From assembly GCA_016125505.1 (NCBI GenBank), contig WGLP01000002.1, forward strand, positions 620,001-684,000: a DNA stretch of 64,000 nucleotides, written 5' to 3'. Under the pieces are notes generated by a model that worked only from the letters and a program-made list of their open reading frames with translations, did not search any database and was not told where the DNA came from. Both the position numbers and the translations under genes were made by a program. Numbering within the stretch: position 1 is the first letter of the stretch; every line of letters starts with the position of its first letter. Below are positions 27,438 to 35,984 of this stretch, in pieces. This DNA is from Gammaproteobacteria bacterium (GTDB taxonomy: Bacteria > Pseudomonadota > Gammaproteobacteria > UBA6429 > Thiohalophilaceae).

Positions 27438-28081
27438 TCGCATTGTTTGGTGTTAGTGGTCTGGCGATCGCGGCGGATGACAAGGCAGTCCAGGATGATA
27501 AATCCCTGAACCAGATCATTCAGCAAGAGCCGATCATTCAGCCCGAAGTAAAACGGCGCAAGATCACGGACGCTGATATTGGAAGCGACAATTTTGAAGT
27601 CAACGCCTTTGTTGGATTACTCAGTATCGAGGATTTTGGTACTGGTGCTGTCTATGGCGCCCGGCTCGATTACCATATTACCGAGGATTTCTTTGTAGAA
27701 GGCAGTATCGGGCAGTCTAAGGCGGGTACCACCAGTTATGAACGTCTCAGCGGCGGGGTATCGTTGTTGACGGATTCACAGCGGACGTATCGGTATTATG
27801 ACATCGCCATTGGCTATAACGTGCTGCCTGGTGAGGCATTTCTGGGACGCAATCACGCATATAACACGGCCTTGTATCTCGTTGCTGGCGCAGGGGGCAC
27901 GGAGTTCGCGGGTGACACCCGATTCACAATTACTGTTGGCGGCGGATACCGCATTAATTTTGCCGATTGGATAGGCATGCATCTGGATTTTCGTGATCAC
28001 ATCTTCAGTAGTGATGTGACGGGGGAGAGTAAAGATACACATAATTTTGAAACCACCCTGAGTATAACCTACGTATTTTGA
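27407..28081 (+). CDS. Outer membrane beta-barrel domain protein (OMP_myx_plus type)
   Basis: 224 residues with a signal peptide (FRILFLIALFGVSGLAIA, then ADDK) and a short helical linker (about 30-60). The following barrel has strands such as GAVYGARLDYHITEDFFVEG and ALYLVAGAGGTEFAGDT, and ends TTLSITYVF. The pattern fits the outer membrane beta-barrel domain family common in myxobacteria and some Proteobacteria. It starts inside the end of the SH3 gene, which suggests coupling. TlpA, DUF4266 and DUF3570 genes follow in the same direction. Confidence 0.75.
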   Translation: MESGFRILFLIALFGVSGLAIAADDKAVQDDKSLNQIIQQEPIIQPEVKRRKITDADIGSDNFEVNAFVGLLSIEDFGTGAVYGARLDYHITEDFFVEGSIGQSKAGTTSYERLSGGVSLLTDSQRTYRYYDIAIGYNVLPGEAFLGRNHAYNTALYLVAGAGGTEFAGDTRFTITVGGGYRINFADWIGMHLDFRDHIFSSDVTGESKDTHNFETTLSITYVF

Positions 28082-28096
28082 TGTAAGGAGAGAGTC

Positions 28097-28597
28097 ATGC
28101 TAAAGCTGTTGCGTTCAATCGTTGTTGCCGTCAGTTTGTTGGGTTTGTGCGTTATGCCGGCAGTTGCCAAACCTGTTAGCGGCAAGGCGCCGGAATTTAC
28201 CTTAAAAAGCCGGAGCGGAAAGAATCTGCGTCTGAGTGATTTTCGTGGTCAGGTGGTGTTGATTAACTTCTGGGCCTCCTGGTGCGGTCCCTGTCGGCAG
28301 GAAATGCCCCTGCTGGAGAATCTGTACAAACGCTACAGCAAGCTCGGCTTTACGATCCTGGGTGTCAATGTCGATACCGATTCCAGCAAGGCCAACAACT
28401 ATCTGCGTGATATCACGGTGAGCTTTCCGGTTGTATATGACGTGACTAATGCAGTAAGCAAAAACTATAACGTCAATGCCATGCCCACAACGGTGATCGT
28501 CGATCGCAATGGGAATATGCGTTTTTTACATCAGGGCTATAAACCGGGTTACGAAAAAGACTATAAGAAACAGGTTGTGCAACTTATAAAGGAATAA
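28097..28597 (+). CDS. TlpA-like periplasmic thioredoxin
   Basis: 166 residues with a signal peptide (about 1-24, ending VMPAVA) and a thioredoxin-like fold. It has the active site WASWCGPCRQEM (WCGPC) and the cis-Pro loop AMPTTVIVDRNG. It should reduce periplasmic disulfides or help haem attachment. The gene lies between barrel genes and DUF4266/DUF3570, a common gammaproteobacterial neighbourhood. A ribosome site AAGGAGAGAG precedes the ATG. Confidence 0.88.
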   Translation: MLKLLRSIVVAVSLLGLCVMPAVAKPVSGKAPEFTLKSRSGKNLRLSDFRGQVVLINFWASWCGPCRQEMPLLENLYKRYSKLGFTILGVNVDTDSSKANNYLRDITVSFPVVYDVTNAVSKNYNVNAMPTTVIVDRNGNMRFLHQGYKPGYEKDYKKQVVQLIKE

Positions 28598-28601
28598 TGC
28601 C

Positions 28602-28823
28602 ATGCGGATCTTGTTCCTCGTGATGGCCTGTCTTGGGTCGCTGCAGGCATGCAGCTCCTGGGAACCCTGGGTGAAACCCTATGAACGGGCCAATCTGGCC
28701 GACCCCATCATGGACCCGGATCGCGATCCGGTCTCGGTCGAGTACATTGCGCACGTCTATCAAACACGTGAAGCAATGCGCGGTGCGTCAGGGGGATCAG
28801 GCGGTGGCTGTGGCTGTAACTAG
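28602..28823 (+). CDS. DUF4266 small lipoprotein
   Basis: 73 residues. The N-terminus MRILFLVMACLGSLQACSSW is a lipoprotein signal with Cys17. The middle WVKPYERANLADPIMDPDRD is the DUF4266 pattern. The C-terminus GGSGGGCGCN ends in a Gly-rich tail with two Cys that could bind metal or be oxidised. A ribosome site AAGGAATAATGCC sits before the ATG. The DUF3570 gene begins inside this gene (28804), overlapping by 20 bases; the pairing is usual for the family. Confidence 0.82.
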   Translation: MRILFLVMACLGSLQACSSWEPWVKPYERANLADPIMDPDRDPVSVEYIAHVYQTREAMRGASGGSGGGCGCN

Positions 28824-29985
28824 ATTGTTGCGTTCAACACTTGCGATCACCATTGCTGCCTGGCTTGCGATTCTGGCAGGCCAGGCTGTGCACGCAACCG
28901 TACTGCCGGAGGAACGCGCCGATATCCTGTACCACGAGTTTAGTGGTGGCGGTGTGACAATCAGCGGCCCGTCCATCCTTGTACGCAAAAACGCGACAAC
29001 CAATACTTCGGTTTTTTATAACTACTATATCGACCACGTCAGTAGTGCCTCATTGGATGTCTTGACGGGTGGTAGTCCTTATGTCGAAAACCGGACGGAG
29101 CAGAGCGCGGGGGTAGACTACCTGCACGGCAAAACCAAGCTTGGCATGTCGTACACCAACAGCGTCGAGAACGATTACAAAGCAGGCACCCTGAATTTGA
29201 AAGTCAGTCAGGATTTCTTCGGTGACCTGTCTACCCTTACCTTGGGCTATACGAATGGCAAGGACTCGGTCAGCCGGCGTGGCTTGAGCTACGATTTATC
29301 GAAGATAGACCGGCAAAATTACCGCGTAGGTCTCAGTCAGATCCTGAGCAAGAACCTGGTAATGGGTTTTAATTGGGAGACCATTACTGACGATGCCACC
29401 AGTCTGAACGGCAGTACTGTCACCTTAAACAACCCCTATCGTTCTTATAGCTACTTTGATACTGCAACGGGTAACCGCGGCTTTGCACCGGAAAAATATC
29501 CCAATACCCGTACCAGCAACGCCCTTGCCATTACCGGGAGTTACTATTTGTCCTACCGGGCAGCCCTGCACGGAGAGATCAAATACTATCAAGACTCCTG
29601 GGGCGTGACGGCGAGTATGTACAAGATTGGTTACACGTACCCGATGGGTAATTGGATTTTTGATTTTCGCAGTCGTTGGTATAGCCAGGACAAGGCAAAT
29701 TTTTATAGTGATATGTTTGATTTTCAGGATCAATATGCATTCATGGCGCGCGACCGGGAACTTGCAACCTTTGATGATGTAACGGTTGGGATGAGCGCCA
29801 GTTTTGAATTCGCCAAGAACGGGTGGGGCTGGATCAACAAGGGGAGCGTGAATCTGTCCTGGGACCACATCGAGTTTAATTACAAGGATTACAGGAATAC
29901 CCTGGCTGGCGGTACCGCGGGTACCGAGCCTTTGTACAACTACGGAGCGAATATTTACCAGTTTTTTGTGTCAATATGGTATTGA
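28804..29985 (+). CDS. DUF3570 outer-membrane protein
   Basis: 393 residues. I chose the GTG at 28804 because AGGGGG lies 8 bases upstream and a signal peptide follows (LLRSTLAITIAAWLAILAGQ, then AVHATV). The longer frame to 28681 overlaps the DUF4266 gene. The mature protein is rich in Tyr, Asn and amphipathic strands (YRVGLSQILSKNLVMGFNW) and ends FFVSIWY, as expected for a large barrel. Function is unknown. DUF3570 proteins are found next to DUF4266 and often ApbE; an apbE lies elsewhere in this window. Confidence 0.78.
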   Translation: MAVAVTRLLRSTLAITIAAWLAILAGQAVHATVLPEERADILYHEFSGGGVTISGPSILVRKNATTNTSVFYNYYIDHVSSASLDVLTGGSPYVENRTEQSAGVDYLHGKTKLGMSYTNSVENDYKAGTLNLKVSQDFFGDLSTLTLGYTNGKDSVSRRGLSYDLSKIDRQNYRVGLSQILSKNLVMGFNWETITDDATSLNGSTVTLNNPYRSYSYFDTATGNRGFAPEKYPNTRTSNALAITGSYYLSYRAALHGEIKYYQDSWGVTASMYKIGYTYPMGNWIFDFRSRWYSQDKANFYSDMFDFQDQYAFMARDRELATFDDVTVGMSASFEFAKNGWGWINKGSVNLSWDHIEFNYKDYRNTLAGGTAGTEPLYNYGANIYQFFVSIWY

Positions 29986-30077
29986 TGGCATGGAATTTTA
30001 CATTTCTGCCAGTTGAGTAGCGGCAATCTTTTTCGTAGGATGATCTTCCGGGTCAGAACATATAAGAGGTATACGTC

Positions 30078-31370
30078 ATGGCAGAGTCACAACCCAGTCT
30101 AGGTGAATCAGCCATTAATCGGGAACATCAGGTCGCGCCGCGTGAACTAGTGGAGCGTCGTTCCGGGCCGGTGACCGCGATGGACAGATGGCTGTCGCGC
30201 AAGATTCTGGAAATGGCGGGCGATCCCCCCATCAATGTCCGGCTCTGGGACGGGAACGAAATCAGCACGCACGAAACCGTATTACACCGCTTGGTTGTTG
30301 CGGACCGCCAGGCGCTTTGGCAGCTGGTGTATGACCCGGAGTTCAACTTCGGCGAATTGTATGCAACCAATCGCGTCTCCCTGGAAGGCGACCTTGTTAC
30401 CTTTCTTGAAGCGGCATATCAGGGCATCAGCGGCACGGATAAGAGCCCACTACACAAATTTATACAGGTTGTTCAACACCGTCCCCGCTTGAACACCCTG
30501 CGCGGCTCCAGAGAAAACATCCACCATCATTACAACATTGGTAACCCGTTCTATGAGCTGTGGCTGGATCGGGAGGCCATGCAGTATACCTGCGCCTATT
30601 TCCCCGAACCGTCCATGACTATCGAACAGGCACAAGTGGCCAAGCTGCATCATGTGGCGCGCAAGCTGCAGCTCAAACCCGGCCAGACGGTCGTCGAGGC
30701 AGGTTGTGGCTGGGGTGGCCTGGCGCGGTTTTTCGCCAAGCATTATGGCGTTAAGGTCAAGGCCTACAACATCTCCCACCAGCAGGTGATCTTTGCACGG
30801 GAAAAAGCCGAAGAGCAGGGCCTGTCTGACCTGGTGGAATACGTCGAGGACGATTACCGCAATATCGTCGGCACTTATGACGTGTTTGTTTCCGTGGGTA
30901 TGCTCGAACATGTCGGACGCCAGCAATACACCGTCTTGGGGGATGTGATCAAACGCAGTCTGCGTCCTAATGGATTCGGCTTGGTGCACTCCATTGGCCG
31001 TAACCGGCCTGGATTGATGAACTCCTGGATTGAAAAACGTATTTTCCCTGGCGCGTATCCACCGTCGCTGAAAGAGATGATGGATATCTTTGAGCCCAAT
31101 AATCTGTCGGTGCTGGACGTGGAGAACATCCGCCTGCATTACGCCAAAACGCTGGAGCATTGGCTAATGCGTTTTGCCGAGAATGAGGACACCATTCGTG
31201 GCATGTTCGATGATAATTTCGTGCGTGCCTGGCGATTGTATCTGGCAGGTTCCATTGCCGCTTTTACCACTGGCGAGTTGCAGCTGTTCCAGGTATTGAT
31301 CAGTCCTGATATGAATAATGAATTACCCTGGTCTCGCGAGTATATGTATCCTCAAGGACAACACCCTTGA
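30078..31370 (+). CDS. Cyclopropane-fatty-acid synthase-like methyltransferase
   Basis: 430 residues, a class I SAM-dependent methyltransferase of the CFA synthase family. The SAM motif is VEAGCGWGGLARFFAKHYG and the acyl-chain region includes YDVFVSVGMLEHVGRQQYTV. The C-terminal motif AAFTTGELQLFQVL aligns with the E. coli Cfa end NACAGAFRARDIQLWQ, but the conserved Cys is Ser here (LAGSIAAF). It should methylate or methylenate unsaturated phospholipid acyl chains at the inner membrane. A flavoprotein gene overlaps its stop codon, which points to a modified fatty acid other than plain cyclopropane. Confidence 0.85.
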   Translation: MAESQPSLGESAINREHQVAPRELVERRSGPVTAMDRWLSRKILEMAGDPPINVRLWDGNEISTHETVLHRLVVADRQALWQLVYDPEFNFGELYATNRVSLEGDLVTFLEAAYQGISGTDKSPLHKFIQVVQHRPRLNTLRGSRENIHHHYNIGNPFYELWLDREAMQYTCAYFPEPSMTIEQAQVAKLHHVARKLQLKPGQTVVEAGCGWGGLARFFAKHYGVKVKAYNISHQQVIFAREKAEEQGLSDLVEYVEDDYRNIVGTYDVFVSVGMLEHVGRQQYTVLGDVIKRSLRPNGFGLVHSIGRNRPGLMNSWIEKRIFPGAYPPSLKEMMDIFEPNNLSVLDVENIRLHYAKTLEHWLMRFAENEDTIRGMFDDNFVRAWRLYLAGSIAAFTTGELQLFQVLISPDMNNELPWSREYMYPQGQHP

Positions 31371-32503
31371 GCGCTGACAGCCGGCAATTCGATGTATTAA
31401 TTGTCGGTGGCGGTCCTGCCGGCTCCACCCTGGCGTGGGCGTTGCGCGATGCCGGGCTGTCCATTGCGATCCTGGATAAACAGACCTTCCCCCGCGATAA
31501 GGTGTGCGCGGGTTGGGTCACCCCCGCCGTGCTGGAGGAATTGTCGGTCAATCCTGACGAATATGCGCAGTCACATACCCTCCAGCCGATCTATGCGTTT
31601 CGCGTATCACAATTGGGCAAACGTGAAGTGGAAACGCGGCATAGCGAACAGGCGGTGAGTTACAGCATCCGCCGTTGTGAATTCGACGACTTTCTGTTGC
31701 ACCGGAGCGGCGCGACGCTGATTCTCGGTGAAAAATTCAAGGATATGCAAAAGACCGAGCGTGGCTGGCGGGTCAATGGTAAATACGATGCCAGGCTGGT
31801 TGTCGGCGCGGGCGGACATTTTTGTCCGGTTGCGCGCCAGATGGGCGCCAAACTTGGTCAGGCGGAAACGGTTGTTGCCGCCCAGGAAATCGAATTTGAA
31901 ATGACGAGCGAGCAGCTTGGCCAGTGTAGTGTCGAGGCAGCCATGCCGGAATTGTTTTTCTGCGAGGACCTGAAAGGCTATGGCTGGGTAGTGCGGAAAA
32001 ACAATTTTCTGAATATTGGCCTTGGGCGTGAGGACAATCACAAGCTAGCGGAGCACGTCGCACAATTTCGGCAGCTGTTGATCCACCAGGGCAAAATCCC
32101 GGCGGACACCCCTGAAAAATTCCATGGCCACGCCTACTTGCTGTATCCCCACGCCAAAAGGCCGTTGTTGCAGGATGGCGTCATCATCATTGGCGATGCG
32201 GCGGGTTTGGCCTATCCGCAGAGCGGTGAGGGCATTCGTCCGGCAATTGAATCTGCCCTGCTGGCGGCCCAGGTGATTAAGGCGGCAAGCGGTGATTACT
32301 CGCAACAGGCCTTGCAAGGTTATACACAGCAATTGGAAGCGCGCTTTGGACAGCGCGAGAAAAAGGACCTGACCGATTATTTACCGCAATGGTTCAAACA
32401 ATCATTGGCCAGCAGTTTGTTGAGTACGGAATGGTTCGTACGCAAAGTCGTGGTGGATCGCTGGTTTCTGCATAATGATCAGGCGCCACTCACGACAGTC
32501 TGA
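31367..32503 (+). CDS. Geranylgeranyl-reductase-like FAD oxidoreductase
   Basis: 378 residues with an N-terminal FAD motif (VLIVGGGPAGSTLAWALRDA) and the late motif GDAAGLAYPQSGEGIRPAIE of the geranylgeranyl reductase family. These enzymes reduce or desaturate C=C bonds in lipids. The start is a TTG at 31367 overlapping the methyltransferase stop (TTGA), with AGGA upstream, so the pair is translationally coupled. It probably acts on the product of the CFA-like enzyme at the membrane. Alternative substrates (ubiquinone precursors, isoprenoids) cannot be excluded. Confidence 0.8.
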   Translation: MSADSRQFDVLIVGGGPAGSTLAWALRDAGLSIAILDKQTFPRDKVCAGWVTPAVLEELSVNPDEYAQSHTLQPIYAFRVSQLGKREVETRHSEQAVSYSIRRCEFDDFLLHRSGATLILGEKFKDMQKTERGWRVNGKYDARLVVGAGGHFCPVARQMGAKLGQAETVVAAQEIEFEMTSEQLGQCSVEAAMPELFFCEDLKGYGWVVRKNNFLNIGLGREDNHKLAEHVAQFRQLLIHQGKIPADTPEKFHGHAYLLYPHAKRPLLQDGVIIIGDAAGLAYPQSGEGIRPAIESALLAAQVIKAASGDYSQQALQGYTQQLEARFGQREKKDLTDYLPQWFKQSLASSLLSTEWFVRKVVVDRWFLHNDQAPLTTV

Positions 32504-32517
32504 ATAATTTTCCCGGT

Positions 32518-34206
32518 TTAGGCGGCTACACTCACGTTTGCAGCGCGTTCGAGATAGGCCTTGGATCGTGCTTCATCGCCGTTCGCCTTATAGAACTTGG
32601 CGAGCATCCAGCAACCCTGCGCAATACAACCCTTGTCGAGCTCCATAGCGCGCTCCAGTGCCTTGACGCCGGACGCATCGTTGCGGGTCAACAGGATACG
32701 ACCGACGGCAAACAATGTCTTGGCGTGGTTCGGGTTTTGCTTCAATACCTGTTGATACAGCGAAATAGCCAGCGATTTGTCTTCGAGTTTTTCCGTCAGG
32801 CGTGCATATTCCCAGGCCTCGTTGTCGTTGAGGTCCGCGAAGTCAGCCTTTTGTTTGAGTTCAGTCAGACGTTTGCGCTCGGCCACAGTGACTGTCGAAC
32901 CTTCTTCCGATGTAATGACGTTCAGGTGCTCATCTTGCGTCATTGGAGCCGGTGTTTTCATTTGCGCCTGACGAACCGTGGGCGCTGCATCTGTTCGAAC
33001 GTGCGCAGGTTCAGCGTCCGTAGCAGTTGTGGATTTTTCGGCGGGGGTCTTTTTGCCCTTGGGAGATTTGCTGTATTTAGCCAGCCATTGCTTGTCCAGT
33101 AATTTGATGACGGCGCCAAAGGCGTCGCTGAGATAACGTTGCGCCGCAGTTTCCATGACCGGGGGTGGCATGTTCAGTTTTGTTTGCCCGATATTCCCCA
33201 GCCGTGTATGTACATCGGGTTTGATATTGAGCCAGTTCGGATCCTGATTCATCAGGTCCTTGAGTGTCTGTGCGAATTCGTTTTCAGTCAGTGCATTGCG
33301 CAGTACCTTGGTCATGTTGGTATGCGGCAGGTACTCCGGATTCTCCGGATGTTTGCGTAACATAGCGTAAATTTTCGGCCAGTACTTGTTCTTCAGGAAT
33401 GCTTGACTGACCTCATAACGCAGGATGACATCGGCGGCATCCGTGTCATTCATGATTTCCAGCATATAAATATCCGCTTCCAGTTCATCGCGACGGAGGA
33501 CACTGGCACTGAGATATTTCAGGAAAGGTGTATACGCATTGAAGAAAGTTCTTAAAGGTTGAAACAATGCGCTGTGCTGTTTGTGGTAGGCATGTTGGCT
33601 TTGCTGGAAAAACTGATAGCAGCGATATACCCAGTGTGTCTTCCGGTTTTGGACTGCGGAATATTGGCCCAGGACTCTGGCGAGCGCCCCGCGAAACTCG
33701 TTGGGCGACAGGCTCTGCAGGATGGGCAGCCCGATATACAGGACATTAGTTGTCAGGAAGGGTAGGCCAAAGCGTGGTACCGGGATAAGCTCCAGGCCGA
33801 ATTTGTCATGGATGACTAACCGATGGATGCGCGGAAGTTTGTAGGTTTCCCCGAGTTCAGCAAGCATTTCATACAGGCGGGGTGCCTTGTCATCCTTGAG
33901 ACCCAGGCCACTGGGAGGGCTGAATTTTACGCGCAGATGTGCGAAGGTCAGCACCAGACAGGCGGCACTAATGAGCGTCCAAATAAATAAGTGTATCCAG
34001 GCGCCGAGACTCCCGGCGGTTGAAATACCCAAGGCGACTTTTAGTAACCCAATGATACCGAGCAAAGGGATTAGCGCGAGAATGAAATATCCCAGTCCGG
34101 CGGCAACTCCGGCGAGAATGGCGGATGCCACGGGTGAACGGCTATCCAGGGATTGCAGCAGCTGGCTGAATCCGTCACGCGTGAAGAATCGGCGAATCGT
34201 GAGCAT
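32518..34206 (-). CDS. M48-like membrane protein with TPR tail, metal site lost
   Basis: 562 residues. Two or three membrane helices lie at about 28-60 and 67-88 (AILAGVAAGLGYFILALIPL). A region with M48 metalloprotease layout follows, then a charged linker and TPR repeats (about 450-555; LFAVGRILLTRNDASGVKAL). At the HExxH position the sequence is RVLGQ (residues 177-181), so the zinc ligands are gone. The later EADxxM motif (RRDELEADIYMLEIM) is partly kept. It is therefore probably a pseudo-protease or scaffold. It is convergent with the flavoprotein gene and divergent from the lipoprotein at 34359. Confidence 0.75.
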   Translation of the reverse strand: MLTIRRFFTRDGFSQLLQSLDSRSPVASAILAGVAAGLGYFILALIPLLGIIGLLKVALGISTAGSLGAWIHLFIWTLISAACLVLTFAHLRVKFSPPSGLGLKDDKAPRLYEMLAELGETYKLPRIHRLVIHDKFGLELIPVPRFGLPFLTTNVLYIGLPILQSLSPNEFRGALARVLGQYSAVQNRKTHWVYRCYQFFQQSQHAYHKQHSALFQPLRTFFNAYTPFLKYLSASVLRRDELEADIYMLEIMNDTDAADVILRYEVSQAFLKNKYWPKIYAMLRKHPENPEYLPHTNMTKVLRNALTENEFAQTLKDLMNQDPNWLNIKPDVHTRLGNIGQTKLNMPPPVMETAAQRYLSDAFGAVIKLLDKQWLAKYSKSPKGKKTPAEKSTTATDAEPAHVRTDAAPTVRQAQMKTPAPMTQDEHLNVITSEEGSTVTVAERKRLTELKQKADFADLNDNEAWEYARLTEKLEDKSLAISLYQQVLKQNPNHAKTLFAVGRILLTRNDASGVKALERAMELDKGCIAQGCWMLAKFYKANGDEARSKAYLERAANVSVAA

Positions 34207-34358
34207 AGCGGGCCTGTCCTTGATGAGGTTGCTTTATTGTTTTCGTATACAGCCTAAAGGAACTACAGCGCTGAACCGCGATTTTAATCACAGAATCCCG
34301 GACAATAGGCAGGGAGTTTCGGAAAGCTAGATCAGGGTCACAAATTACGGGTATCGAT

Positions 34359-34820
34359 ATGTATCGTGTGGGTAGGTTATGGAGTGTGAAGTGGTTCTCA
34401 CTTTTACTGGGCTGCCTGATAATCACTGCCTGTAGTGAGCCATCGTCAGACGAGAGCCGCTTACGGCAGGCAGTGACAGAGATGGAAAAGGCCGCCGAAG
34501 CCAGACAGGCAGGACCGATACTGGATTATCTGGCGAACGATTTCCAGGGCAACGCGGCCTATCGCAAGGCCAATATTCACGCCATGCTCTTGATGCATTT
34601 TCGCCAGAATCAGCATATCCATGTGTATCTGCGGATCGCGGAGCTCAAGCTGGAGGGGAATAAGGCAAGGCTGCTATGCCGGATGATCCTGGCCGGGCGT
34701 GACGAAAATGTCGTGCCCGAGCGTGGCAAGGTGCTGGAGATTGTGTCGGATTGGGAAAAGCGCGATGGCGAATGGCGGGTGGTGAAGGCGGCCTGGAAAG
34801 ACCCCCTGCTTCAACCTTGA
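34359..34820 (+). CDS. Small lipoprotein with NTF2/SnoaL-like domain
   Basis: 153 residues. The signal ends in LLGCLIITACSEP, with lipobox TAC. The mature domain has a helical start (LRQAVTEMEKAAEARQAGPI) and beta strands with WEKRDGEWRVVKAAWK at the end, the usual cone fold of NTF2-like proteins. Role unknown. It overlaps the end of the convergent Nudix gene by about 10 bases and is divergent from the pseudo-M48 gene. Confidence 0.72.
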   Translation: MYRVGRLWSVKWFSLLLGCLIITACSEPSSDESRLRQAVTEMEKAAEARQAGPILDYLANDFQGNAAYRKANIHAMLLMHFRQNQHIHVYLRIAELKLEGNKARLLCRMILAGRDENVVPERGKVLEIVSDWEKRDGEWRVVKAAWKDPLLQP

Positions 34821-35362
34821 TGCACGGGTGGGCCACGTTCGATCTGGTGTGAACGTAGAATAAATTCGCCATGCCTTCTGTCGGCAAAAAAATACTTCAG
34901 CGTGTGGTAGATAGTCTTGAACGAAAGTTCGTGCCAGGGTATTTCATCTTCACTGAATAGCCGCACTTCAAGACTCTCCGGACCGGCACTGAAGTTTTCG
35001 TCCAGCAGGGTGGCACGAAACATCACATATACCTGATTCACATGCGGCAGACTGAATACCGTGTATAGCTGATCCAGACGCACATTGGCGCGTGCCTCTT
35101 CCATGGATTCTCGCATGGCGGCTTGTTCCAGGGTCTCTGCATTTTCCATAAAGCCTGCGGGCAGCGTCCATAATCCATAGCGAGGTTCGATCGCACGCTT
35201 GCACAGCAGAATCTTGTCGCCCAGCACGGGGATAGCGCCCGTGACGATATTCGGGTTCTGATAATGAATAGTCTGGCAGGCATCGCAGATGTAACGCGGC
35301 AGATTATCGCCCTCGGGGATGCGAAGGGTGACCGGATTGCCGCACTGACTACAGAACTTCAT
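34811..35362 (-). CDS. Nudix hydrolase with zinc ribbon
   Basis: About 183 residues from the ATG at 35362; a GTG six codons upstream at 35380 is possible. The N-terminal zinc ribbon has CSQCG and CDACQ. The Nudix box is GFMENAETLEQAAMRESMEE, which has the required Gly, Glu, Arg-Glu and Glu-Glu. This is the NADH pyrophosphatase/ADP-ribose hydrolase-like group. It should hydrolyse nucleoside diphosphate derivatives in the cytoplasm. It is part of a minus-strand group with a small 72-residue gene and the YggX-type gene. Confidence 0.85.
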   Translation of the reverse strand: MKFCSQCGNPVTLRIPEGDNLPRYICDACQTIHYQNPNIVTGAIPVLGDKILLCKRAIEPRYGLWTLPAGFMENAETLEQAAMRESMEEARANVRLDQLYTVFSLPHVNQVYVMFRATLLDENFSAGPESLEVRLFSEDEIPWHELSFKTIYHTLKYFFADRRHGEFILRSHQIERGPPVHQG

Positions 35363-35372
35363 GGATACTGTT

Positions 35373-35591
35373 TTAGACACTCTTCAATGGGAGATCGGAT
35401 TCAAGCCAGCGTGCCCACTGTGCATGGTGTGATATGTCAACACCCTCCTGACTTGCCTGTTGTTGCAGGTACGTTTGCAGTTCGTGCAATAATTCGGAGT
35501 CGAGAAGATCCGGTTGCTGGGGCAACTGTCCGTGGAGGAGGCGATAAATCAGCTTGAGTTCCGGCAAGGGGTAGTGCGCGAGGACAGTCAT
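35373..35591 (-). CDS. Small protein between Nudix and yggX, 72 aa
   Basis: 72 residues, helical, rich in Leu and Gln (LPELKLIYRLLHGQLPQQPD). No cysteine or signal peptide. It begins 6 bases after the yggX-like stop, and the possible Nudix GTG start at 35380 lies within its final codons. Such placement makes it a probable real gene in a three-gene operon, but I do not recognise a family. Confidence 0.6.
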   Translation of the reverse strand: MTVLAHYPLPELKLIYRLLHGQLPQQPDLLDSELLHELQTYLQQQASQEGVDISHHAQWARWLESDLPLKSV

Positions 35592-35597
35592 TCGTCC

Positions 35598-35873
35598 TTA
35601 CTTCTTACCGCCGCCAGCGCTAAAACCAGGTGGCAATTGACCGAGATTGCCCTCATCAAACAGGAAACCCACCATGTGCTGCTCAATGACCTGCAGGCTA
35701 CCCGGGTCGGCGGTACTCAGCCGGTTCTCATTGAGGATTGTGGTGAGACGTTTGAGCCATTCCTGCCAGCCCTGCTTGGAGACATTTTCGTAAATGCGTA
35801 AACCCAATTCACCCGGGTAGGGCACTTCGTCCAGACCTTCGGCCTCTATTTTCAATACCTTGCAAAAAACCAT
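35598..35873 (-). CDS. yggX: YggX-type Fe(II)-trafficking protein
   Basis: 91 residues. It matches the family with VFCKVLKIEAEGLDEVPYPG, GLRIYENVSKQGWQEWLKR and QHMVGFLFDEGNL. The conserved Cys of the FC motif is present. It protects or repairs iron-sulfur clusters and helps iron handling in the cytoplasm. I prefer the ATG at 35873; an in-frame ATG at 35897 would add eight residues, and neither has a strong ribosome site. It is divergent from an A-type iron-sulfur carrier gene at 35985, which fits an iron-sulfur theme. Confidence 0.9.
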   Translation of the reverse strand: MVFCKVLKIEAEGLDEVPYPGELGLRIYENVSKQGWQEWLKRLTTILNENRLSTADPGSLQVIEQHMVGFLFDEGNLGQLPPGFSAGGGKK

Positions 35874-35984
35874 ACGCACTTTGTCAGAACTCCTCATGGA
35901 TATGATGGAACGCCTGGCTAGGCCTGGCTGTCCTAATCTTGCTATTATTAGAAATATCTTAAGTATTGTCCATGGAGTTGTGTC

